Shown here piece after piece: positions 23,215-33,372 of a stretch of 64,000 nt of DNA. The stretch is from Margaritispora aquatica (Eukaryota; Ascomycota; Leotiomycetes; Helotiales; Discinellaceae). The notes under the pieces were generated by a model, which searched no databases, had not been told where the DNA came from, and worked only from the letters and a program-made list of their open reading frames with translations. Location of the stretch: positions 9,927-73,926 of the forward strand of contig VJWN01000025.1 of assembly GCA_007644065.1 (NCBI GenBank), given 5' to 3'. Numbering within the stretch: the stretch's first letter is position 1; each line of letters begins with the position of its first letter. Position numbers and translations under genes: made by a program.

Positions 23215-24894
23215 ATGATATCGGCTACGGGTGAGATCAATTCAACCAAGGGAGGCTCCCAGAAGAGAGATCAGGTCTTCAGCATAGAGCAGATACGGCT
23301 CGCGGGAACTTCAGAGCAGGCACTCGTTGCGATTCGTGGAAAGGTAAGCAAGGACACCGTTTCTTCAACTCAGATTTATAAGAAAGCGAACTCACTTATG
23401 CTAAACTCCTCTAGGTGTATGATGTGACGGCTTTCGCGGCTCGGCATCCTGGTGGACGGGAGTTCCTGATGGCTGCAGCTGGACGAGATGCTACAGCTGT
23501 GTTTGAGTCCTTTCATGATGCAAAGGCAATGAAAGTTATGGCGTATGTTGACTTTGAAAGTCCAGATGGCGGTCAATGATCGGTCAGCTGACATCGAAGC
23601 AGAAAAATGGCAGTTGGTAGACTTCATGGGAGTGACATGCCTCAGTATCCGGTGGAAACCGCCTTCCAAGCCGAAGTTCGAAAGGTTTGTGAAATCCTTT
23701 TGGAGAGAGTTCACTCGACTGACTGGGAAATAGAATGTAGCCACATACTTCAAACAAATCGGCAAAGATCCAAGAGATGCACCCATGATGCTTCTCCCTT
23801 ATGGCGTTGGCATTGGAGCATACTTCGCATCTTATTTGGTCATGTTCTCCCCCATGATATGCAGAGAGTATCCAGTCCTGCCATGGCTAGCAGCTCTATG
23901 CCATGGATGGAGTTCAGCAATGCTTGGAATGTACCTTCTGCACGATGCGTGCCATGCAAGCTTCACGCGCAGCCCTGTCGTATGGAACGTCATGAGAAGA
24001 ACTTACGAGTTGATGACCGGATTGAGCAGTGTCGTTTGGATCCATCAGCATGTTCTTGGACATCATCCTTTCACGAATGTGGCCGATATCGACCCTGATA
24101 TCATTCAAACCAACCCCGGCCCGGTCAGAATCCATGAATCTCAACCATGGTGGTCTTACTACTCGCTCCAGATGTACTACTGGGTTCCGCTGTACTCGCA
24201 GTTGGTGTTTTCCCGTCGCTTGAGCGAGTGGAAAAATCTGTTCGTCGATCGCCAGTTCAAGAGCATCACAATTAATCCCTTGCCTTCTGTTGAGTACCTT
24301 TGGGGTCTCGCTGCACTTGTAAGTCTCTCTTTTCAGTTGCGTAGATAATGCTAACCTTCATATCAGACCAGCTTCATGGTCCTTCACGTGTTGATTCCAT
24401 ACAACCTGCTCCACATCAACCCTATCAGGATTTTCCTCACATATGCACTTTGTGATGGTTTCTGGTCGCTGTACTTGATGCTCGTCTTTCAGGCTAGCCA
24501 TGTCAATGACGAGGTTACATGGCCTACGCCAGACCAAGACCAGCAAATGCCAGACTGGGCGGCGCTTCAGATCGAGGCATCGATGGACTTTGCTCATGGA
24601 AGCTGGTGGACGACATTCTTGGTCGGCTCGTTGAACTACCAGGCTGTTCATCATCTCTTCCCACACGTACGTGCACTCTCGATCTTCTCTCTCTACCTAG
24701 CTAACCTCACCAAGATCTCGCAACACTATTATCCTGCAATCGCCCCAATCGTTCAGGAGGCCTGCAAGAAATATGACGTGGAATATAATCTGAGAGGCTC
24801 GCTATATGAGGCATTAGCTTTGCATGTACAAAGGCTCGTTAATATGGGATCAGCCCCAGAGACGATAAAGGAAAAAGATACCCTGCTAGAGTAG
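23215..24894 (+). CDS. Cytochrome b5-fused front-end fatty acid desaturase
   Basis: Six exons: 23215-23343, 23415-23542, 23600-23684, 23734-24318, 24367-24666, 24715-24894, giving 468 aa. The N-terminal cytochrome b5 domain has the heme-binding HPGG at 54-57. The desaturase domain has the three histidine boxes of membrane di-iron enzymes: HDACH (184-188), HVLGHH (220-225) and QAVHH (401-405). Glutamine in the third box marks front-end (delta-5/6/8-type) enzymes that desaturate between the carboxyl end and an existing double bond. Several hydrophobic segments separate the boxes, so it is an ER membrane protein. The segment HHLFPHISQHYYPAIAPI, formed only after splicing the 48 bp last intron, resembles polyunsaturated acyl-chain desaturases more than sphingolipid delta-8 types. 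Intron 2 has tandem acceptors at 23599 and 23602, which would add or drop one residue. The exact regiospecificity is unknown. Confidence 0.92.
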
Positions 24895-25578
24895 AAATAG
24901 ACATAGAATAGATCAATTGTTTCGCTTCTCTGGGAGATTTAGGAGCTCGTCTTGCTGGTGCAACTCATACCCTCAAGGCTCCTAAACAGCTACTAAGTGA
25001 TGCAAACACTACAGACAGCAGTGATGGAAAAGGCCACATTGGTACAGACTGCTTTCAAATGAGGTCAATTTAGAGACGGTTTCGGTCCCAGCTAGCAAAA
25101 AGCCACAGCCACCCAACAGACACACTGCGGCTATTTCATTTCGTGGCTATCGAGAGATTGATATAAAATATGGTGGTCTGGGAACCATTATGGTTACATA
25201 TACGGCTCTGCTTTAAGAGATAAAATAATGAGGAAACATGGCATCAAGAAGAGAGATATTGACTAAAGGAATCTTGGTCAATGACCATATAGTAAATCGA
25301 GCTGTCCTCCGCTAGTATGTACGCTAACCCTAATAAAGCACTACATCGTTTGGTATGACGCTGATCTTTTGGAGAGCCCTAGGTAAATTCACCCCACCAA
25401 AGATTATTATCCAAAGTACCCTTCCCCTCCTCTCCGACATCTCTCTAAAACCACAACCTTCTCCACGTTTACATTCGCGACTATACCACACCCAAACCTT
25501 GTCTTGAATACACCGTTCTCATTCCGGAACCGATATAAAATCAAAATATCCGATCGCAGATTCCCAGCACTTCTCAAT
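24895..25578. other. Intergenic, no gene seen
   Basis: This 0.68 kb spacer lies between the desaturase and HBS1, both plus-strand. It holds the desaturase 3' end and the HBS1 promoter. A minus-strand frame at 25407-25601 overlaps the HBS1 start and matches nothing. Confidence 0.4.
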
Positions 25579-28277
25579 ATGTCGCGGCACCAGCTGATCA
25601 AGCACCTTGACCTGGACGAGGAGCTGGATGATTATGATGGAGGAGAGGATTATGATTACGATGGCGAAGATGCAGGAACAGAAGGTTTGCATCACATCTT
25701 CTAGTGTTTCAATATCTTTTACTAACTGAGGAACTCTTGCAGAACTGAGCGAGGAGGATAAAGGTGACCAGCAATCAGCACAGTCTACAGAACGAGGTTT
25801 AACTTGTAGTCAGAAAAAATGATTGTCGGCACTATCGCAGTCCGTTCGGAGCTACCCTCTGGTGTAAGCATAACGGATGCACAAATACAAGACGCTCTTT
25901 GGAATTATTACTACGATATCGCGAAGTCTGTCTCATACCTCACAAACAAGTACCTTGCGAAACCAAAGGCACCGAAGAAAGAAGTGGTGAAGCTAGAGAA
26001 GAAGAAAGAAGGTGGGTCCTTATTTTTTTTTTAATTCTTTTTACCTGTGATGCTGGTGGTGTTGGATCAGGCCGAATATTGGATACAGATTTGGCCGAAG
26101 TCCACTGAACTACTTCCTATGGGCACCATTGCTCATGTATACCAGCCAGTATACTCAAGCGGGAAAACTGCCAGAGTGCATTTTCGTTCTCGGATTTTTT
26201 CAAAGACACACCATGGCTCAATATCCCACTCGATCGTCAGGCCATATTCATTCCACCTCAAGTCTTACGAGGTGGTCTTCTTGGAGGTTCTTCAAATGGA
26301 GCACCCAAATTATCCAAGTTACAAGCTCTCGCTGCGGCAAGGAAGAAAAAGGCTCAGGAGGATAAATCGAATCCAAGTGTCGAAGTCGAGAAGCCCATGG
26401 CAGGACTGTCACTAGGAGAAGGTAGTCAGAGCAAAACTCCACCTCTGCAAAGCTCGACATCGACAAAAGTTGTTACTCGTGGCTTTCCTCTAAGGAAACG
26501 CAAGGATTCAAACCCACACGAGAAGGCTCCTCTACCAAGTACGGAGAAGCTTTCTGAACTAAATAGCTTCGATGACGCTATGGACACCGAGGAGCCTGTG
26601 GATCAAGCCGAGCCGTCTGCGTTTGCCAACGCTATGTTCAGCAATGACTCCAATACCTCATCCCGCCAGCATCCAAATAATTTCTTTAGTCTGCCTTACG
26701 CTGTGGCTGCTAGCTCAATAGTACATGATCCTTTTGCTGGACCTAGTCCTGATGATATTGTCATAGCAGCCCAGTCGAAAGGTTCGACGACATCTGTACG
26801 ACCTCAGAAGTGAAACTAACCCTTTGGTAGCTAACGGACTGGGAGGCAAAGGCCCCCCAAAAACCAATGGCGAGAAGAAGGCAAACCAAATTGCAAACGG
26901 GGTTGAGGCAATGAAGATTGACGATACCCCTCGTGCAACAAGTAAGAATCTAGATGTATTGGCGGAGTTTGAAAAGGCTAAGACGAAAAATGCTGCAAAT
27001 TTTGTTGTTATTGGTAGGAATAGCCCTATCACATATCTCTTTTCCCCTTGTGCTAACAACAGCTAGGACATGTGGATGCAGGTAAAAGCACGTTAATGGG
27101 TCGGTTATTATATGATCTGGGTGAGGTGGATGAGAGGACTATGGAGAGGTATCGGAAAGAAGCTGAGAAAATTGGGAAATCATCCTTTGCTCTTGCGTGG
27201 GTTCTAGATCAAGGAACAGAAGAACGGAATCGAGGAGTCACTATTGATATCGCCACAAACAAATTTCAGACAGCCAAGACTTCATTCACAATTCTGGATG
27301 CTCCTGGCCACCGAGACTTCATTCCGAACATGATAGCTGGAGCATCACAAGCAGATTTCGCTGTTCTAGTAATAGATGCAAGCACTGGGTCGTTCGAATC
27401 CGGGCTCAAGGGACAGACCAAAGAGCATGCCCTCCTTGTTCGAAGTATGGGTGTGCAGAGGCTCATCATTGCCATTAACAAGCTCGATAATGTCGGATGG
27501 TCAGCAGAGCGCTTCACAGAAATACAAAACCAAATCTCAGCTTTTCTCTTAGCTGCAGGCTTCCAAACCAAAAACATTGCCTTCATCCCATGCTCAGGCT
27601 TACAGGGAGACAACATTGCTCGAAAATCTACAGAACAGGCGGCATCATGGTACAAAGGACGTACGTTGGTGGAGGAACTCGACAACTCAGAACCAGTGGC
27701 TCGAGCATTGAAGAAGCCACTCCGTCTTACCATTGGAGATATCTTTCGCGGCGGTGTGCAAAACCCTCTCTCAATTGGTGGGCGAATCGAGGCGGGAAGT
27801 TTGCAGGTTGGTGATGCTTTGCTTGCCCAACCATCGGGAGAGAAATGTTTCATCAAAGCCTTGGAAATCGATAATGAGAGCACCGACTGGGCCGTTGCAG
27901 GTCAGAATGTCACCGTACACCTATCGGGAATTGAAGAACAACATCTCAAGGTCGGTGATGTACTTTGCTCACCTGCATCCCCGATCAAAAACATCAAGCA
28001 ATTCACGACGAAAGCCCTTGCATTTGAATTTATAACTCCAATGCAGATTGATATTCATCGCGGAAGGCTCCATACCGCCGGCAAAATCAAGGAGATTGTA
28101 GCCATACTGGACAAAGGAACAGGTGTAGTAATAGGCAAGAAGAGACCCAAGATTATAAGGCCAGGTCAAGTTGCGAGGGTGGTGATTGAGATGGATATAG
28201 CAGTTCCTCTTGAGGCGCCTGCCAGAGTGGTGTTGAGGAGTAATGGAGAGACAATCGCAGCTGGGCTATTGGAATAG
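25579..28277 (+). CDS. HBS1: Hbs1 translational GTPase with Ski7-like segment (ribosome rescue / exosome link)
   Basis: Six exons: 25579-25684, 25743-25763, 25814-26011, 26146-26781, 26831-27013, 27067-28277, giving 784 aa. The acidic N-terminus and residues 42-90 form an HBS1_N-like domain (DAQIQDALWNYYYDIAKSVSYL). Exon 4 then encodes SFSDFFKDTPWLNIPLDR, a segment of the kind seen in Ski7 and the short human HBS1L isoform that binds the exosome, and later the conserved SPDDIVIAAQ. The GTPase core is of eEF1A/eRF3 type: GHVDAGKST (382-390), DAPGHRDF and NKLD, followed by two beta-barrel domains. Hbs1 with Dom34 splits stalled ribosomes (no-go and non-stop decay); Ski7 bridges the Ski complex to the exosome. 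An alternative in-frame acceptor at 26403 would skip the PWLNIP segment, so both proteins may come from this one gene. Confidence 0.92.
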
Positions 28278-28655
28278 TTGGAGCAAGAGTGCATGAATGA
28301 CAGATACCCATTGCATGGTTTGGCACTTCTGAAGCATAGTTAGCGGGGATGCAAAACTGTCAGCAACGGCAGTTTCAGGCGCTTATGTCAACTCGGGAGG
28401 GTGGTTTGAATTATATCAAATCCGTTCTTTGGATCTCATCGAACTCTCAAAGAAAGGAGCATGGGAGAAAGGTTGAGTAACAAGTAAAGATATATTAAAA
28501 TGACTGCAAGTATTTGCAATCCAGGTTTGCAATCCAGGTAGAGTCGTTAAGAATGAAACTACAATTCTACAAGACGAGAAAGAATATATAACTGATTCCA
28601 GTCTCGGTATGACATGTTTTCACCTTGAAAGGGAGATTGACTTGAATTCGCATTG

Positions 28656-28680
28656 CCTTGCCTTGCCTTGCCTTGCCTTG
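28656..28680 (+). repeat. (CCTTG)5 microsatellite
   Basis: Five perfect tandem copies of the pentamer CCTTG, in non-coding DNA about 540 bp upstream of the KAR2 start. Confidence 0.95.
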
Positions 28681-29040
28681 CATCAAACTATTGAATAGCG
28701 TGTTTCGGTTTCATTGCAATGTCATTGCAATGTGTTGCATTTAACATAATAGATCTGGACTATCTGGCCTCATCTTTATGAGTATTCTCCCAATGCTTGA
28801 TTGCAGGATTAATTAATGCCATTGGACTTCCGCTTCCCCTCCACCCCGAGACCCACCCACGCCACCTTCTATCGCCTCACCGCCTCACGATTTGAGCCCC
28901 TTTGGTCACATTCTGCCTTCTGCCACCTTTCACCTTACCGGAACCTGGCAGTTGGTTGATCACGTGTGAACACAGCCAGGGCTGCTGATTCGACCAAATC
29001 AATTTTGGGTTTAGAGGCGAATCTGTCCACTCTAAACGAA

Positions 29041-29059
29041 CCAATAATCGTCTCCCACT
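29041..29059 (+). promoter_or_regulatory. ERSE-like element in the KAR2 promoter
   Basis: CCAAT (29041-29045), nine spacer bases, then CCACT (29055-29059). The ER-stress response element described for BiP-type promoters is CCAAT-N9-CCACG, so spacing and nine of ten specified bases match. It lies 162 bp upstream of the KAR2 ATG, where such a site would be expected. One 19 bp match can arise by chance, and fungal Hac1/HacA sites differ from the animal ERSE. Confidence 0.35.
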
Positions 29060-29220
29060 TCCTTCTGAACAGATTGTCTTTGGACAGTTTCTTGTGACGA
29101 TAAAGTCACTGAGGGAGCCCCAAACTTTTTTGTATCTCGACATCCAACAACTCTCTTTCTTTTACATTCAGAGAACTCCATCCAACATACCACGCACAGC
29201 TTGATCAATCAACGATCACC

Positions 29221-31605
29221 ATGGCGCGCGGAAACGGAGCTGCGTTTTCGCTCTTGAGCTTCTCAGCTCTTTTCTATTTAGTCCTTTTGTTCTCTCCTTT
29301 GGCGCTCGTTGGCACAGTTCAGGCACAGAGTGATCAGGAACCAATACAGGAGAACTATGGCACTGGTATGTCTGCTGTTGTTACTGCGATCTTCGCAGAT
29401 CTGGAAATCATGCTAATTCGTGCTTCTTAAGTTATCGGTATCGATTTGGGAACAGTATGTGTCCTCCCCCTCCAATTGCCCCTCAATGGCCACACTACAC
29501 ACTTTTTTACTGGTTTTGAAACTATGCTGACATTAAACAGACTTATTCATGTGTTGCAGTATGTTACACCGCCCCTTCTTTATTATGAACACCTCGATTG
29601 ACAATGTTCTAGGTGATGCAAAATTCAAAGGTTGAGATCCTCGCAAACGACCAAGGTCACAGAATTACTCCCTCATACGTTGCCTTCACCGACGACGAGC
29701 GATTGGTTGGAGACGCCGCAAAGAACCAGGCCGCCGCAAACCCAAAGAGGACCATCTATGATGTCAAGTGAGTTACAATTTCTCAAATACTTGCGTAGGT
29801 GCAACGACTAACAGCTTCCTAGGCGTATGATCGGTCGCAAGTTTTCGGACAAGGACGTACAAGGTGACATGAAGCACTTCCCCTTCGATGTTGTCAACAA
29901 GGATGGAAAGCCACACGTCAAGGTCGAGGTTAATGGGGAGGACAAGACCTTCACACCTGAGGAGATTTCCGCCATGATTCTTGGAAAGATGAAGGATGTC
30001 GCCGAATCATACTTGTCCAAGAAGGTTACCCACGCAGTTGTTACTGTTCCAGCCTACTTCAACGACAACCAGAGACAAGCCACCAAGGATGCCGGTGTCA
30101 TTGCTGGCTTGAACGTCCTCCGTATTGTCAACGAGCCAACCGCCGCAGCTATCGCATACGGCCTGGACAAGACTGATGGTGAGCGTCAAATCATCGTCTA
30201 CGATCTCGGAGGAGGAACCTTCGATGTCTCCCTTCTCTCTATCGACCGTGGTGTTTTCGAGGTTCTTTCCACCGCCGGTGACACTCACTTGGGTGGTGAG
30301 GATTTCGATCAACGTGTCATCAACTACTTCGCCAAGAAGTACAACAAGGAGAACAACGTCGATATCACTAAGGACCTCAAGACCATGGGTAAGCTGAAGC
30401 GTGAGGCTGAGAAGGCCAAGCGTACTCTCTCTTCCCAGAAGACCACCCGCATCGAAATTGAGGCTTTCCACAACGGCAATGACTTCTCCGAGACTCTTAC
30501 CCGCGCCAAGTTCGAGGAATTGAACATTGACCTTTTCAAGAAGACTCTCAAGCCAGTTGAGCAAGTTCTTAAGGATGCCAAGGTCAAGAAGTCTGAGGTC
30601 GATGACATCGTCTTGGTCGGTGGTTCCACCCGTATTCCAAAGGTTGTTGAGCTTATCGAGGAGTACTTTGGTGGTAAGAAGGCCAGCAAGGGTATTAACC
30701 CTGATGAGGCTGTCGCTTTCGGTGCCGCTGTTCAAGGTGGTGTCTTGTCTGGTGAGGCCGGTACCGAGGAGCTTGTTCTCATGGATGTCAACCCTCTTAC
30801 TCTCGGTATCGAGACCACTGGAGGTGTCATGACCAAGTTGATTCCCCGCAACACTGTCATCCCAACCCGCAAGTCCCAGATCTTCTCTACTGCTGCTGAT
30901 AACCAGCCAGGTAAGATTTCCCTTTCCTCAACATTATCACATTTGCTAATATGTCTCAGTCGTTCTCATTCAGGTCTTCGAGGGAGAAAGGACAATGACA
31001 AAAGACAATAACAACCTCGGAAAGTTCGAGCTTACTGGCATCCCAGCTGCTCCCCGTGGTGTTCCCCAAATTGAGGTCAGCTTCGAGCTTGACGCAAACG
31101 GAATCCTGAAGGTTTCTGCTTCCGACAAGGGTACTGGAAAGTCTGAGTCCATCACCATCACCAACGATAAGGGACGTCTCACTCAAGAGGAAATCGACCG
31201 TATGGTTCAGGAGGCTGAGCAATACGCCGATGAGGACAAGGCTACTAAGGAGCGCATTGAGGCCCGTAACGGACTCGAGAACTACGCCTTCTCCCTCAAG
31301 AACCAGGTCAACGATGAGGAGGGTCTTGGAGGCAAGATCGATGAGGATGACAAGGAGACTGTAAGTATTCTCTATTCAATACATGCAAAGATACGTCCAC
31401 TAACAAACTCTAGATCCTCGAGGCTGTCAAGGAGACCACTGAGTGGCTCGATGAGAACGCCGCTACCGCAACATCTGAAGATTTCGAGGAGCAGAAGGAG
31501 AAGCTGTCGAACGTTGCCTACCCAATCACCAGCAAACTGTACGCAGGTGCCGGTGGACCAGGTGGCGCTGATGATGACGAGCCAGGATCCCACGATGAGT
31601 TGTAG
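29221..31605 (+). CDS. KAR2: ER lumenal Hsp70 chaperone BiP/Kar2
   Basis: Seven exons: 29221-29365, 29432-29454, 29541-29558, 29613-29767, 29823-30910, 30960-31360, 31414-31605, giving 673 aa. A long signal peptide (about 1-36, hydrophobic [18 protein letters not shown]) directs it to the ER, and the C-terminus HDEL retains it there. The Hsp70 ATPase domain starts at [15 protein letters not shown] (assembled from exons 2-4) and includes [16 protein letters not shown] and [12 protein letters not shown]. The substrate-binding domain begins near NPLTLGIET and contains the FEGER and [10 protein letters not shown] blocks. It folds secreted proteins, pulls them through the translocon and senses ER stress. 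Two tiny exons (23 and 18 bp) near the 5' end are unusual, but the frame is preserved. Codon use is strongly biased to C-ending codons, as in highly expressed genes. Confidence 0.97.
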
Positions 31606-33372
31606 ATTAGACAAAATAAAATTGGGGTCGGTGTAGATGGGCGATGCGGTGCTACTATTATTGGTTTACTTGACTAGATTCAATCAATCTAGTTCATCCT
31701 TTTATCTTGCATTCTTGGTGCACAGTGCGTGGCACCATGGTTTCGGTGAACGGAGACAATGAGATGTATACATAACGGCATTTTGGGATGGCGAATAGAA
31801 GATTGATTGCATTTTGAATCTTGTGCCTTGCCTGTGACAGTATTTTTTTTGCTTTCAACGCAGGTTTCCATGATGTCTAAGACTGTGCTCGTATATCATA
31901 CACATTGACAAGGTATACAAACAAAGCTCCCAATGGCCGGTTTCCCATCAAGTGCTAAGACAGCGGCATAAAGTGACGCAACGCTTTCAAGGCTGTCAAA
32001 ACTCGCCACTATCGAAAACGGAAATATAATTAGATAGAATGTGTAGATGACGGTTTGGAATATGCGTAGATGTTATACTCATCGGAAGACAGTGTGCTTA
32101 GGTATTATACACATTGAAAATAAAAGTTTATAAAAAAAAAAGATCGAGAAAAAAAAGGAATCACTGAAATGCTTGCGATACTTAAAGGTTTTAAGGGCAA
32201 GACACCATATGTGCTTTTTAATTCCACATCTATAGGACTTAGTATATCTGATAACACTTGTCTTGAAAGGCTTGTCTGCTCTATTCGAGAAAATCTTCAT
32301 TGAGCGTTTTAGCAAGTAATACTCCATTATCACGGTAATTACAGCGCTATAGCAATAGAAAGCCTCAAAGTCTATATAAGATATATAAGTTGTACGATAC
32401 ATACATAATATACAAAACGTATTACCGCGATCTCTCTATCTGGTATTTAAATAGTTGTACTTAAATAGTTAAGTACAACTTTGTTTACCAATTTGGCTGG
32501 ACAAGTTTTCTTTTTGTAATAAGTAATGGGAATATGTTAGGCCACTTGATTAAATACTTTTTAAACTTCTTGGAGTTAGTTGAGGGATATTAATCCCAAG
32601 TTGCAAAACTGTTCGTGAAGTACGTGCTCATTAATAGGAGTAAAGTTCGAAAGTCATGATGGTACCTTACTTATTGCTTATTGGCATAGGTGAAATCCCA
32701 TAATTGCTAGTATTGATAGAAAAAAAATAAAGGCATCGATTTCTTATTGAATGCACACTCAGCAACTGACTATATGCTGGCAATCGTTATAAACTATACC
32801 AGCGTCACATTTAGAGACCAAGTGTACTTCTCGATCCCTCCATATCGTATTAAGTCACAAACTCACAGTTTATAGCTCTGTATTTACAAGATAATCCCTT
32901 TCTTTTGAAGAAAATCTCGCCTCCAATCCTTCCAATTTCTCTTCAGACTATTCACAACCATCGACTTCCGTCCAAACTCGCCACGCTCTGATGCCAAGTC
33001 TATGTTAAACACTTCGTCTCTCAGCAGATATAGGAGAGCAGACTTGGATTTTGCATGACACAAGGGGATATCGTTACAATTTCAAACTACTTACCAAAGG
33101 CTCAGATAGAAGGACGAATGGATTAGATTGCAAGAAAAGCCTAAAGAACAACATGGAATCACCACTGAAAGACAGCAATTTGTCAATAGATACACGAGGG
33201 CATGAATTTTCATTGTAAAAGTACAACTATATACAGCATTTTGGCGCCGTATTGCGTCGGTGAGTTCGATCAAAGTATCCCCAGTCAATTTGTGGAGACA
33301 TTAGAATTTAAATCCCTTCATCTCAAGTCACTCCTTAACGCCTATGCTGCCATGCTAAGTTGCTTTCACTTC
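31606..33372. other. 1.8 kb gene-free, partly AT-rich stretch between convergent genes
   Basis: KAR2 and VPS27 converge on this region. Its middle (about 32040-32820) is AT-rich, with a minus-strand frame at 32079-32402 that is phenylalanine-, lysine- and tyrosine-rich and resembles no family; I read it as chance or decayed repeat. A perfect 12 bp inverted repeat is annotated separately. No RNA gene is seen. Confidence 0.45.
32453..32480. repeat. Perfect 12 bp inverted repeat, 4 bp loop
   Basis: AGTTGTACTTAA, loop ATAG, then TTAAGTACAACT. The arms are exact reverse complements. It could be a hairpin terminator, a protein-binding palindrome or a transposon footprint; there is no T-run after it. 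Confidence 0.7.

Larger units (their letters stand above)
28278..29220. other. Intergenic, 0.94 kb, KAR2 upstream region with short repeats
   Basis: This contains the HBS1 3' end and the KAR2 promoter. Visible are a tandem TTTGCAATCCAGG pair (about 28513-28538), a CCTTG microsatellite, a repeated CATTGCAATGT motif (about 28713-28732) and an ERSE-like element annotated separately. Confidence 0.5.

Noticed and set aside
14228..24894. Secondary-metabolite cluster formed by the P450, beta-glucosidase and desaturase
   Set aside because: No backbone synthase, the genes are far apart and of unrelated pathways.
30007..30735. Long 242-codon antisense frame inside KAR2
   Set aside because: A side effect of the strong codon bias of KAR2; no independent domain.
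32079..32402. 107-codon Phe/Lys/Tyr-rich minus-strand frame
   Set aside because: Composition simply mirrors AT-rich DNA; no family resemblance.
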